DNA of 64,000 nucleotides, from contig OZ244914.1 of NCBI GenBank assembly GCA_965221795.1, forward strand, positions 558,001 through 622,000, read 5' to 3'. The position numbers and the translations under genes are program-made. Shown here one piece after another: positions 1 through 7,941 of this stretch. This DNA comes from VYFG01 sp965221795. Lineage in GTDB: Bacteria > Pseudomonadota > Gammaproteobacteria > Arenicellales > Poriferihabitantaceae. The notes below the pieces were generated by a model. The model was not told the DNA's origin. It saw only the letters and a list, made by a program, of their open reading frames with translations, and made no database searches. The stretch's first letter is position 1. Each line of letters starts with the position of its first letter.

Positions 1-650
1 AAGGCATTGACAAGAATCGTCATCGCCATTCGATCTGTTTGCTCTCCACTTTTCTGGTTCAGCACTCGCCCCATCTTTTCGCGAATACCAGTGCATCCGA
101 TTGCATGATGGTCGGCAATGATCTTGGTGGCAATTCGAACGCCGTGCTCCAGTACGGCCAAGCTCTCGTTCACTCGTCGCTGCGATACCATCGCTTGCTC
201 AATACATCGCACGATATCGTCGATTTGTCCGGTCATCCATCCGCTAGTCGGCCAGCGGTCGGGAGCGGACGGATCTCCAGACAGGATACAATAGTCGAAC
301 TCGGCTTGAGCAATTCGATCCGGCAAGTCCTGTTGGCCTTGTCGCAATGCGTCCGGAATCCGGACTGCAATCGCTTGCTCGACCGGTTCGGCGTCGAATT
401 TGGTCACCTGTCCCAGTCGGTTCCAGGCATCTTTCTCCACTGTCAGCGCAGGCGCATATTCGGTCTCGACGACCACCGGTTGGGCCTTGGGAGGATGGAT
501 GATCAGATCCGGTTTGAAAGCCGGATGATCGGTAAAAACCCTCGTCTGTTCCACTCCCAGATGGTCCTTCCAGAGCGGGTGTTTCCTCCGCAAGACTTCT
601 CCCAACAGGCTGTTGAATGCAGGCTCACTGGTTCGTGGATCGCGGGTCAT
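1..650 (-). CDS. N-terminal part of a probable nuclease/DNA-methylase-type protein (partial)
   Basis: The reading frame is open for 216 codons from ATG at 650 to the left edge, so only the N-terminus is present; an in-frame stop lies a short way upstream of the ATG. Around residues 47-65 the sequence reads FKPDLIIHPP then PVVVETEYAP, a spaced D...E-x-E pattern like that of PD-(D/E)XK nuclease folds. The end, EQTDRMAMTILVNA, resembles the lead-in to the helical part of N-6 DNA methylases. From memory this resembles the N-terminus of large restriction or methylase-type proteins, but the catalytic methylase motifs would lie outside the window. There is no partner gene on its right. The function is inferred and the family assignment tentative. 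Confidence 0.45.
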   Translation of the reverse strand, partial: MTRDPRTSEPAFNSLLGEVLRRKHPLWKDHLGVEQTRVFTDHPAFKPDLIIHPPKAQPVVVETEYAPALTVEKDAWNRLGQVTKFDAEPVEQAIAVRIPDALRQGQQDLPDRIAQAEFDYCILSGDPSAPDRWPTSGWMTGQIDDIVRCIEQAMVSQRRVNESLAVLEHGVRIATKIIADHHAIGCTGIREKMGRVLNQKSGEQTDRMAMTILVNA

Positions 651-1554
651 ATTGGTATTACCTACTCGAACATTTCATGCAGTATGGGGGTTCCATCCCT
701 CGAACCCATTCACCACCTCACCATCGCAAAAGGTGGCATTGCGGCAAAGATAAGCCAAAGGGCTTTCCCACGGCCACGACATGCGCCACACTTCAATCAT
801 TTTCTGCTCGTACCCTCATGGCTCAAGCGAAACCAAGCACAGCAAGGAAACTTCGCTACCTCCATCAGTGCGTCATCAGTCGGGCCAACCGCGAACCGAT
901 ACTGGATCCGGTTCCTGGATTGAAGTCATTTTTGCAGACGCAATAATTAAGTATACCGTGTACATGTTGCCAAGTGTGCATCAACCCGAATGCACATCAG
1001 GCGAATGGGGCCATCGATTTTCAGCTGCCTTACTGCCGATCATCTCAAAAGGTCGTGCCGAAAACCAGCGCATTCTCCACTAATGGTTTTAGGGTATCAG
1101 CATCCGGATTCATCACCCAGAGACTGACCGCATTTTCAAGGCCATGGAGATTGACTGGATTCCGTGCCGAGCGAGGAAGGGAAAACCGCGCAGAACCCGT
1201 TCCGATGCCGACGTGCAATAGGCTACATCCAGATATATGGGCGTAGATCGGTTCTCATCACCAACGAACCTGGTCCAGCATCCATTTCCGGCTCTTCCTA
1301 TCACATGGCCAACATCGGTTTTCGAGAGAGTCTTCCAGGCGTTTGTCAGCAGGAGTCACGCCAATGAAAGATAATGGCTAGATGCAGATGGGAAGCAGGC
1401 GATTGCTACTGGAGGGCCTATTGGCTCAAATTTCCGAGGTAACCAAGGGTCATAGGACATGACGGGCATCATACCCCCATGGCATGGTATGACACGGCAG
1501 TTCACTGTTATACACTGAAGGAAATTTCGCTGTATCTCCACAAGCCAGCCGCTG
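651..1554. other. Intergenic stretch, no supported gene
   Basis: About 900 bases lie between the leftward partial gene and cysG. Short open frames exist on both strands but none has a convincing start, length or family resemblance. The stretch probably holds the promoters of both divergent flanking genes. The sequence TTATACACTG, ending about 37 bases before the cysG ATG, could be a -10 region, but no matching -35 was identified. Degraded gene remnants cannot be excluded. Confidence 0.5.
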
Positions 1555-2961
1555 ATGAACACTCTTCCACTTTTTTTCAATGTGCAAAACCGTCGCTGCC
1601 TGCTGGTCGGGGGTGGGGAAATCGCAACAAGGCGGGCAAAGGCGATGATCAGTGCGGGAGCCGTGGTCGATTTGATTGCCCCCCGGATTGATCCTCGACT
1701 TCATGATCACATCACGGCTTGTGGGGGGCAGATTGCCGAACGCGTCTGGCAATCCGAAGACCATGTGACCGACTATGCTCTCGTGGTCGTCGCCACCAAT
1801 GACCCGGAAACGGATATCATGGTGGCGTCTTTGGCACGGGAAAAGGGCATTCCGGTCAATGTGGCTACCCGTCCACGACTGTCCACGGTCTCTTTTCCCG
1901 GTATCATTGACCGTGACCCACTGACCATAGCCGTTTCCAGTGGGAGCGCATCCCCACTGCTGGCAAAACTGTTGAGGGAGCGCATTGATGCTCTGATCCC
2001 GACAGGATACGGCCTGCTGTCGGCTCTGATGGGAAAATTCCGTCATGCCGTGAAGAAGAAAATCCCGCATCCGGATGCCCGCAAACGATTCTGGGAACGC
2101 ATTCTGACCGGCAATGTAGCGGAAAGTATCTTTTCCGGCAATCCCGATGCGGCAGAAACATTACTGCAGCGGGAACTCTTGAACGACCCCACGGAAATAC
2201 CCAACGGGGAAGCCTACCTGATCGGGGCTGGACCCGGGGACCCTGAACTGCTGACGTTTCGTGCCTGGCGCCTGCTGCAACAGTCGGACGTGGTCCTCTA
2301 TGACCGGTTGGTATCAGAACGCATACTGAACCTGATTAATCCCGATGCGGAGATGATCTATGTTGGCAAACAGCGGGCCAACCATACGGTTTCCCAACAG
2401 GACATCAACCGGCTACTGGTTCAGTATGCCGACAGCGGCCGACGCGTGGCGAGATTGAAAGGCGGAGATCCATTCATTTTTGGTCGTGGGGGAGAAGAAA
2501 TTGAACTGCTGGCCGAGCACCGGATCCCCTTTCAAGTGGTCCCCGGTGTCACCGCCGCCGCTGGGTGTGCAGCGTACAGCGGGATTCCGCTGACCCACCG
2601 TGACCACGCTCAGTCGGTTCGATTTGTAACCGGCCAGTTGCGAGATGGCAGTGTAAACCTGCCTTGGGAACAACTCGCCCAGCCTGGGCAAACTGTGGTT
2701 TTCTACATGGGGCTGAATGGGTTACCCATTATCTCTGAACAGCTTCTGCAAGCTGGAATGCCACCGGGGATGCCCGCAGCGTTGATTGAGCAGGGAACCA
2801 TGCCATCACAAAAAATCCACCATGGCACAATTTCGGATTTGCCCGCGCTCCTGGCCGCAAGGAATGTGCGGCCACCTACACTCCTGATCGTCGGTTCGGT
2901 GGTATCACTGCATCACAAACTCCGCTGGTTTCACCCACCTGAAGCCCACCCATCCTCCTGA
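1555..2961 (+). CDS. cysG: Siroheme synthase, trifunctional CysG
   Basis: This 468-residue protein makes siroheme from uroporphyrinogen III. The N-terminal half is the precorrin-2 dehydrogenase/ferrochelatase: FFNVQNRRCLLVGGGEIATRR at residues 7-27 is the NAD-binding glycine-rich loop. The C-terminal half, from about residue 217, is the SAM-dependent uroporphyrinogen methyltransferase, starting YLIGAGPGDPELLT and containing the GGDPFIFGRGGEE segment. Length is close to E. coli CysG (457). Siroheme serves assimilatory sulfite reductase and, in some sulfur oxidisers, DsrAB; next to a DsrC-like gene and sox genes a sulfur-metabolism role fits. It converges with the leftward cluster, with only 5 bases between the two stop codons. 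The ATG at 1555 was chosen because the family N-terminus begins a few residues before the FFNVQ strand. Confidence 0.95.
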   Translation: MNTLPLFFNVQNRRCLLVGGGEIATRRAKAMISAGAVVDLIAPRIDPRLHDHITACGGQIAERVWQSEDHVTDYALVVVATNDPETDIMVASLAREKGIPVNVATRPRLSTVSFPGIIDRDPLTIAVSSGSASPLLAKLLRERIDALIPTGYGLLSALMGKFRHAVKKKIPHPDARKRFWERILTGNVAESIFSGNPDAAETLLQRELLNDPTEIPNGEAYLIGAGPGDPELLTFRAWRLLQQSDVVLYDRLVSERILNLINPDAEMIYVGKQRANHTVSQQDINRLLVQYADSGRRVARLKGGDPFIFGRGGEEIELLAEHRIPFQVVPGVTAAAGCAAYSGIPLTHRDHAQSVRFVTGQLRDGSVNLPWEQLAQPGQTVVFYMGLNGLPIISEQLLQAGMPPGMPAALIEQGTMPSQKIHHGTISDLPALLAARNVRPPTLLIVGSVVSLHHKLRWFHPPEAHPSS

Positions 2962-2966
2962 CTGGC

Positions 2967-3293
2967 TCAGACGACACTGCCGAACGACTGATCCACACTG
3001 CCCGGCGGCGGCTTGAGTCCGGCAATCACACAACCCTGTGCCACCGGGCCTCCCGGGAAAAGGTGGTAAAGATATTTGAGCCCGCCCTTATGATGAAACT
3101 TTTCATTCAGGGCATCTGCCAATTCCCTACGTTTGCCAAACTCATGACGGGAAAAATAGTCCTGCAGCCCGGCAATTGCTTCCCAGTGGTCTGAGGTCAG
3201 GATCAGACCGGCACCTTCCGCGCGGGCAATGGCCACATCGGGTGACCAGTCATCAGGGGCATTCGGAAATTCGATAGTCGGCTTTTCAGACAT
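2967..3293 (-). CDS. DsrC/TusE-family protein lacking the C-terminal CysA
   Basis: The 108-residue product matches the DsrC/TusE/DsvC fold: WSPDVAIARAEG near residue 16, HWEAIAGLQDYF near 36, and KYLYHLFPGGPVAQGC at 73-88 followed by IAGLKPPPGSV. In DsrC the flexible arm carries two cysteines 11 residues apart. Here the inner one (CysB, Cys88) is present, but the penultimate position is Ser99 and the chain runs on for seven more residues, DQSFGSVV including the residue after Ser99. It therefore cannot form the DsrC intramolecular disulfide nor act as a TusE-type persulfide carrier through CysA. It is the last gene of the leftward cluster behind the sox genes. A regulatory or alternative sulfur-binding role is inferred. 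Starts at 3302 or 3293 are both possible; no strong ribosome site separates them. Confidence 0.85.
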   Translation of the reverse strand: MSEKPTIEFPNAPDDWSPDVAIARAEGAGLILTSDHWEAIAGLQDYFSRHEFGKRRELADALNEKFHHKGGLKYLYHLFPGGPVAQGCVIAGLKPPPGSVDQSFGSVV

Positions 3294-3427
3294 GATGCTC
3301 ATCAGTTGGCAAGGTGGAAGGAGAGTATGATATCGCTTTTTCCACTCGGCGATCCTCCCCCGGAAGAGGGATACCGCCGAAATCCATTGCATCGGTTCGG
3401 GAAGCCATCAAAGCCTGAGCCAGCCAG

Positions 3428-3913
3428 TCAGTGCTTGGGGGGCAATATGATCGGTGGTGCATCTTCAATGGTCAATTCGAGGTCACTGCCCGTCCCGGCC
3501 CTGCTTCCGGATTGCTCTCTCCCCCCTACCGTACCTACTTGCCGGACGCCCTGACGGATGCGCTGGCGTGCAGCATGCAGCTTCCCGTGTAAATCACGGT
3601 CATACGCGAGCCGGTAGGCGCGAGGCCGCGAGTCCCCTTCTTCCCGGATCCAGATGTCAATCGCACCCGGATCTTCTTTTGCCGGGTTGGGTTCCCGGAC
3701 ATCCGAAGCCAGCAATTCAAAAGCCGGTGGCATGGGATGGTGTGTCGGCCATCCTTCCAGGCTTTCCATGCCATACCATTGGGCAAAATACAGGATGGGC
3801 AATAGGGCCAGAGCCACAAACCGGAAGCGAGGCTGGAAACGCCAACCCAACCAAATCCAGCAGACGACCACCAACGGCACAATATATCCGATACTGATCG
3901 CTAATTTGCCCAT
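3428..3913 (-). CDS. Small membrane protein of the ExbB/ExbD-like cluster, function unknown
   Basis: A 161-residue protein whose ATG overlaps the end of the preceding gene by 13 bases, implying translational coupling. Two hydrophobic segments lie at about residues 4-24 and 30-46. The remaining 110 residues are soluble and presumably on one side of the membrane, with a basic, glutamine-rich stretch near residues 115-140. I recognise no family. Overlap with the ExbD-like gene suggests it belongs to the same membrane complex. Confidence 0.7.
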   Translation of the reverse strand: MGKLAISIGYIVPLVVVCWIWLGWRFQPRFRFVALALLPILYFAQWYGMESLEGWPTHHPMPPAFELLASDVREPNPAKEDPGAIDIWIREEGDSRPRAYRLAYDRDLHGKLHAARQRIRQGVRQVGTVGGREQSGSRAGTGSDLELTIEDAPPIILPPKH

Positions 3914-4539
3914 GAAGGCATATGCTCCAATGCGTATGGAGTGAGTGTGGTCGGCAGGGTACTGAATTGCCCGACATTGCCTTCGCCATCGACCGAGAAG
4001 CGGACCACGGTCAGTTCGTGATCCACTCCGCGCAATTCCACATCATTCTGAAAAACCGTCTGGAATCGTGGATTGACCTTGTCAACCCGAATATCCACAG
4101 GGACCGGGTTGTCAGAAATGGCATGATAGAAATAGACGTTGACGACATATTCACCAGGATGAACCTTTCGTAAGGTAATGATTTCCTGATTGACCGGATA
4201 CACTTTTTCCTTGCCATCCACCAGAATGATGTCATTGATCTCCCCCCGGTCGTCCCGATCCAAATGCAACCATCCCGCTTCCTGATTGAGATAGGAGGCA
4301 ATCCTGCCGTCCGGCCCCCGAACCCAAAGATCGATATCGTCTGCAAGGTGGTTCGGCCAGTTAGCTGTGATAATGAATTCTGCCTGCTTGTCCACGTTGG
4401 CCAACTTGGCTTCTGGATTGATGTAGAGCAGTGTCGTCAGGTACAGAAAAGAAAACCCCAGCAGACAGTTGAATAACAGATCAATGAATGGATCAGCGTT
4501 CCGGGCCAATCTATTTCGCATCCGATACAGACTGCTCAT
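3901..4539 (-). CDS. ExbD/TolR-like single-span membrane protein
   Basis: The start at 4539 gives 212 residues beginning MSSLYRMRNRLARNADPFID. The PFID tetrapeptide at 17-20, just before the hydrophobic span (about 20-41), matches the position and sequence of the proton-carrying aspartate motif of ExbD, so Asp20 is the likely counterpart. The large soluble remainder, about 170 residues, has no ExbD-like C-terminal fold that I recognise. The start lies inside the 3' end of the ExbB/MotA-like gene (29-base overlap), and the 3' end overlaps the next gene. I infer a proton-driven stator-type pair with the upstream gene. A longer form starting at 4602 is less likely because it would extend the overlap. 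Confidence 0.65.
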   Translation of the reverse strand: MSSLYRMRNRLARNADPFIDLLFNCLLGFSFLYLTTLLYINPEAKLANVDKQAEFIITANWPNHLADDIDLWVRGPDGRIASYLNQEAGWLHLDRDDRGEINDIILVDGKEKVYPVNQEIITLRKVHPGEYVVNVYFYHAISDNPVPVDIRVDKVNPRFQTVFQNDVELRGVDHELTVVRFSVDGEGNVGQFSTLPTTLTPYALEHMPSWAN

Positions 4540-5260
4540 CGTGCTCGCCGGGTTGTTGGAGTGCGGCCAAGCGAATGATGTCTGCGACCAGGCCATCCGC
4601 ATACCAGTCCAGCATCTTGCAATAGATGCTCAATAGAAGCGAACCGGTGATCCCACTCAACGTGGTATACAGTGCGACCTGCATGCCTTCACCCATCGTA
4701 CCGAGGAGGCTCTTCAGGCCATCAATATCATCTTGTCTCAATTGGTATGCGGTTCCCAGCATCATGATAAATCCGATCACGGTCCCAATCAGGCCGACAC
4801 GGATCATCATATCCGCCGCGAACCAGCCCAGATGATGCCCTCGGTGAATCTGTTCGACCAATCGGGCATGCAATGCCTCACTCAAACGGTTCGCTCCTTT
4901 GGTGCCCAAAAGGGAAAAATGCTCACGGATCTCTTGGTTCGTGCAATCGCTAGCATACTGTTCGGAGGGATAAGAACGCGAGTGCGTGCCAAGAGCCTGT
5001 CGGAGCCGGGAAAGCCGCAGGGAGGCTCTGCCAAGCAGGATCAACACCATAACAAACAGCACCATGATGACCACTGAAAGCCAGGTTCGATCAGCGGCCA
5101 GAAGCAAGGTAAAGAACCCAAATCGCCAAAGCAGAAAGGCTCCAAACCCGACCAGACCTGTTGCGAGCATCCAGGCATAGAATGGCAGCCACGGATCTCC
5201 ATCCAATGCCGAGTTTTGGCCCTTGATGGCGGATGGTATCAATGTCAACCGGATTCCCAT
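4511..5260 (-). CDS. MotA/TolQ/ExbB-family proton channel-like protein
   Basis: The 249-residue protein starts at ATG 5260, four bases after the stop of the DUF255 gene. Hydrophobic spans lie at about residues 25-56 and 60-78. Further on, the paired segments MMIRVGLIGTVIGFIMMLG and GMQVALYTTLSGITGSLLLS match the hallmark of the MotA/TolQ/ExbB family (GLxGTVxG, then A..TT..G), which forms the pentameric channel of ion-driven motors. Here it should pair with the ExbD-like product encoded next. No TonB, TolA or Pal gene follows, so the energised partner is unknown. The setting behind a sox cluster suggests a sulfur-linked envelope function, but that is inference. Confidence 0.8.
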   Translation of the reverse strand: MGIRLTLIPSAIKGQNSALDGDPWLPFYAWMLATGLVGFGAFLLWRFGFFTLLLAADRTWLSVVIMVLFVMVLILLGRASLRLSRLRQALGTHSRSYPSEQYASDCTNQEIREHFSLLGTKGANRLSEALHARLVEQIHRGHHLGWFAADMMIRVGLIGTVIGFIMMLGTAYQLRQDDIDGLKSLLGTMGEGMQVALYTTLSGITGSLLLSIYCKMLDWYADGLVADIIRLAALQQPGEHDEQSVSDAK

Positions 5261-5264
5261 CGGT

Positions 5265-7040
5265 TCAGTATATGCCAAGGAACCGCCCCAGAACCAATGC
5301 ACTGATTTGGGTAGGGTGAAAAAATGCTGACTGAGCCAGTGTAGCAGGCCAACCCGCCGCCATCTGCGCGGCCACTTCCGATGTCCCGGGATCCGGAACG
5401 ATTCCGGCCGCTTGGAGACCAACGGTCAAACGAAACCATTCCGCAGTCGGGGAAGGCAATTGATCATCTGGAATATACCGGGAGTGACTGGATCCGGCCA
5501 GTACATAAGCGGAAGCCCTGTGCCATCCAGAACCCTGATGGAAGTGGTGGATCGCTTGCTCCAGCAACTGCCGGACTCGATCAATCACTTCACTGTCACC
5601 GGAAACCTGCCACCAATCAAACAAACCCGCTGCGGCGAACACCATTCCGTCCAGGTCTGCCGGCAGTTCCGGCCCATCTGCGCCTACCAGCAACCCTGGA
5701 GACAATGCCTCGGTTTCCGCCATGATAGCTGCTGCCAAGCGAGTCGCAGCCGACCGGAACTTCGGTTGACTGGCCGCTCCATGGCTGAGTGCAGACAATG
5801 CCAGACCGTTCCATGACAGCAGTTTTTTTTCATCCCGTTCCAGGTCTTTTGTACGGCGATGCGCAAGTAGCAATTGCCGAGTGATCTCAGACAGGGTTCC
5901 GGTCGGAACCACCAACAAGCGGTCTCCCACTTGTTGTCGCACCTCCACTTGTGTACGCCATACCGCACCGAGCAGGTCGGACAACTCCCTTTCAGTCACC
6001 AAGTAGTACGCCCCATTGCGCCCTTGGCTTCCGATAGCCGAGAGAGAGGCGACGAACCAGCCTTCCTCGCCAGAGAAGTGGTCGAGCATATTCTCGAGAA
6101 TCCCTTGCGCATACCCTGCATATTTCGGCTGACCGAATGCCATAGCCGCTCGGAAGTACAGGCGCGCAACCAGTGCCTGGGTGTAGAGCATTTGCTCAAA
6201 ATGTGGCTCTGTCCAGTCACGATTTTCCGTATAACGGAACACGCCTCCGGCAATTGGATCGATCAAATCCGCAGAACTCATGGAATCGAGACTATGCCGC
6301 AAAAACCCCGCCATTGCATCACCAGGATTGATCTGGTGGAGGTCGAGCAGTGCCAGGAGTTGCGGTACGAACGGATATTTGGCATCGGTGCCAAAGCCTC
6401 CAAACTGCAGGTCCGAAACCTCTGCGGTCTGACTCAGAAAACTCTCCAGAAGATGACGCAACTTGGGCTTGGCTTCGGCTGCATCAATGGATGACACCTC
6501 ATGGCCTGGACGATTCGCTTTGTTGGCAGCCAGCAGTTGTTGCGTCGTCTCCGGATCGTTCTTCCATGCGTCGGAAAAGGTTTTCAGCGCCATATGCAAT
6601 TTCGGAGCAGCAACATAGGTCCATGCCAGCACTGGCACACCTGCCGGAGTCACTACCGCAATGGCGGGCCACCCCCCGACCCCGACATGTTTCTTCAGGA
6701 AGGCCTGCAACCGTCGATCATCCTCTGCATGCACTTCCCGGTCCAGGAGAATGGGCAGATACGACTCATTGATCTCTCTTGCCAGATCGAAATCCTGCAG
6801 GGTGTCCTGGGTGAAACGATAACACCAGTAACAGGAAAGATATCCGCTGGAGACCAGAAAGGGGAGGTTGTCATTCCGAGTCCTGCCTGTATGGATCGAT
6901 TCCGGGGACTGCCAACGAATGGGATCGTCGGCATGGCGTTGCAGATAGGGAGAGGGATGATCGGACAGATCGGAATGGGCATAGGGAGAGACGGCCCAAA
7001 GCAACCAAAGGACGGCTACTGGCAGGATGCCGGAGTTCAT
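5265..7040 (-). CDS. Secreted DUF255 thioredoxin-domain protein (YyaL/SSP411-like)
   Basis: The start at 7040 is preceded by GGAAG at six bases and gives 591 residues beginning with a signal peptide, MNSGILPVAVLWLLWAVSP, with likely cleavage after AHS. The mature N-terminus, HPSPYLQRHADDPIRW, is the classic DUF255 opening. The thioredoxin-like active site reads LSCYWCYRF where most relatives have SCHWCH, so both histidines are tyrosine while the CxxC cysteines stay. GVGGWPAIAVVTP is the cis-proline region. The C-terminal 400 residues should form the alpha/alpha barrel of the family. Members are usually cytoplasmic; here the signal peptide puts it in the periplasm with the Sox proteins, where it might act on SoxY or SoxA thiols (inference). 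Confidence 0.85.
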   Translation of the reverse strand: MNSGILPVAVLWLLWAVSPYAHSDLSDHPSPYLQRHADDPIRWQSPESIHTGRTRNDNLPFLVSSGYLSCYWCYRFTQDTLQDFDLAREINESYLPILLDREVHAEDDRRLQAFLKKHVGVGGWPAIAVVTPAGVPVLAWTYVAAPKLHMALKTFSDAWKNDPETTQQLLAANKANRPGHEVSSIDAAEAKPKLRHLLESFLSQTAEVSDLQFGGFGTDAKYPFVPQLLALLDLHQINPGDAMAGFLRHSLDSMSSADLIDPIAGGVFRYTENRDWTEPHFEQMLYTQALVARLYFRAAMAFGQPKYAGYAQGILENMLDHFSGEEGWFVASLSAIGSQGRNGAYYLVTERELSDLLGAVWRTQVEVRQQVGDRLLVVPTGTLSEITRQLLLAHRRTKDLERDEKKLLSWNGLALSALSHGAASQPKFRSAATRLAAAIMAETEALSPGLLVGADGPELPADLDGMVFAAAGLFDWWQVSGDSEVIDRVRQLLEQAIHHFHQGSGWHRASAYVLAGSSHSRYIPDDQLPSPTAEWFRLTVGLQAAGIVPDPGTSEVAAQMAAGWPATLAQSAFFHPTQISALVLGRFLGIY

Positions 7041-7112
7041 CAGCATCTTCCGGGCACCGGGGCCACATCTGACACGCAGGACACTCATCCGAACGACCGT
7101 CTTGATACGCGG

Positions 7113-7511
7113 TCAACTGTTCAGCAATGCATGGGCCTCGCGAATGGACTGCTCCAGATAAAAGCCGTAAAAATCTGGTGTGGAAAGCCCAATCATGCTC
7201 TCAACCAGTTCCCTGCCATCTGGATCAAGAAAAATGACCGTCGGGGTGAGCCCGGTTGTGAACGCCTGCAGAAATTCCCGCGTCGGAACAAGACCCCCAC
7301 TGGTCAGCCGGATACTCTCACCAGCATCAAGGGAGATCTTGCCAAATACCGCTTTCCCAACCCACTCTCCACCCGCCAGGATCGCCGAGAAGAATTCGCT
7401 TTCGACCACCCGACAGTAGGGACAGTCCGACTGGTCGACCAAGATCACCAGAGGAATGGAGTTCCGGCGGGCGAATTCGGAAACCGCTTTCCAATTGTCA
7501 ATCTTCTCCAT
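7113..7511 (-). CDS. Thioredoxin-fold protein with CPYC active site
   Basis: A 132-residue thioredoxin-like protein. DQSDCPYCRVVE holds the CPYC redox motif at residues 30-33, and TGLTPTVIFLDPDGRE supplies the cis-proline at about residue 89 and the following strand. It resembles thioredoxins of sox clusters (SoxW/SoxS type), which are normally exported. This one has no signal peptide: the ATG at 7511 is preceded by an in-frame TGA five codons upstream, so the coding region cannot be longer. It lies just after the terminator hairpin that ends the soxXYZAK unit and 73 bases before the DUF255 start, so it probably leads the second transcription unit. Its partner may be the cytoplasmic DsrC-like protein (inference). 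Confidence 0.8.
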   Translation of the reverse strand: MEKIDNWKAVSEFARRNSIPLVILVDQSDCPYCRVVESEFFSAILAGGEWVGKAVFGKISLDAGESIRLTSGGLVPTREFLQAFTTGLTPTVIFLDPDGRELVESMIGLSTPDFYGFYLEQSIREAHALLNS

Positions 7512-7542
7512 GGGGCGAAAGAGTCAACTGGCAGAATGTGGC

Positions 7543-7570
7543 AAAAGGGCGCTGCAACCGCAACGCCCTT
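7543..7570 (-). terminator. Rho-independent-like terminator after soxK
   Basis: On the minus strand a 7-bp stem, AAGGGCG pairing with CGCCCTT, with further pairing inside the loop, is followed by a short T run (TTTT). It lies between the soxK stop (7622) and the thioredoxin-like gene start (7511), where it would end the soxXYZAK transcript. Confidence 0.6.
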
Positions 7571-7621
7571 CCCTGTGATCGATGATCCGCGAATGGATTG
7601 TCATCGATGTCTTGCCATTGG

Positions 7622-7930
7622 CTACTGGATCACTCGGCTGGTCCATGCAGTCGACTCACGCATCTCCTGAGCAATCCCATCCTCGGCTTCTTCCCGTGCC
7701 TGGGTCACCAGCTTCATGGCCATTTCCGTGTTTCCGGCCTCAAACTCTGCTTTGGCTTTTTTCAGCATTTTCTTGGTGTCACGCCATTCGTACCCAACTG
7801 CAGCGGCCTCCTGGCGTTTGGCATCTGCTGCATCCCAGGCGGCCATAAATGTCACGGCCGGATCCGCACTGGGAACGGGTGCGCACGAAACCAGCAGAAA
7901 GGCCAACGATATGGCAATCAATTTTTTCAT
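7622..7930 (-). CDS. soxK: SoxXA-binding protein SoxK (lipoprotein)
   Basis: The start at 7930 has GAGGAG eight bases upstream and gives 102 residues, MKKLIAISLAFLLVSCAP, with a lipobox (LVSC) so that Cys16 would be lipidated. The rest is helical and charged (KKMLKKAKAEFEAGNTEMAM). Size, lipobox, helical character and location directly after soxA match the SoxXA-binding protein described in sulfur bacteria, which stimulates SoxXA. It sits 12 bases after the soxA stop and is followed by a terminator hairpin, so it is the last gene of the soxXYZAK unit. Confidence 0.8.
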   Translation of the reverse strand: MKKLIAISLAFLLVSCAPVPSADPAVTFMAAWDAADAKRQEAAAVGYEWRDTKKMLKKAKAEFEAGNTEMAMKLVTQAREEAEDGIAQEMRESTAWTSRVIQ

Positions 7931-7941
7931 GTCGATACTCC

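Noticed and set aside
39..923. A 294-codon plus-strand open frame
   Set aside because: It is antisense to the partial minus-strand gene at 1-650, whose translation is far more protein-like.
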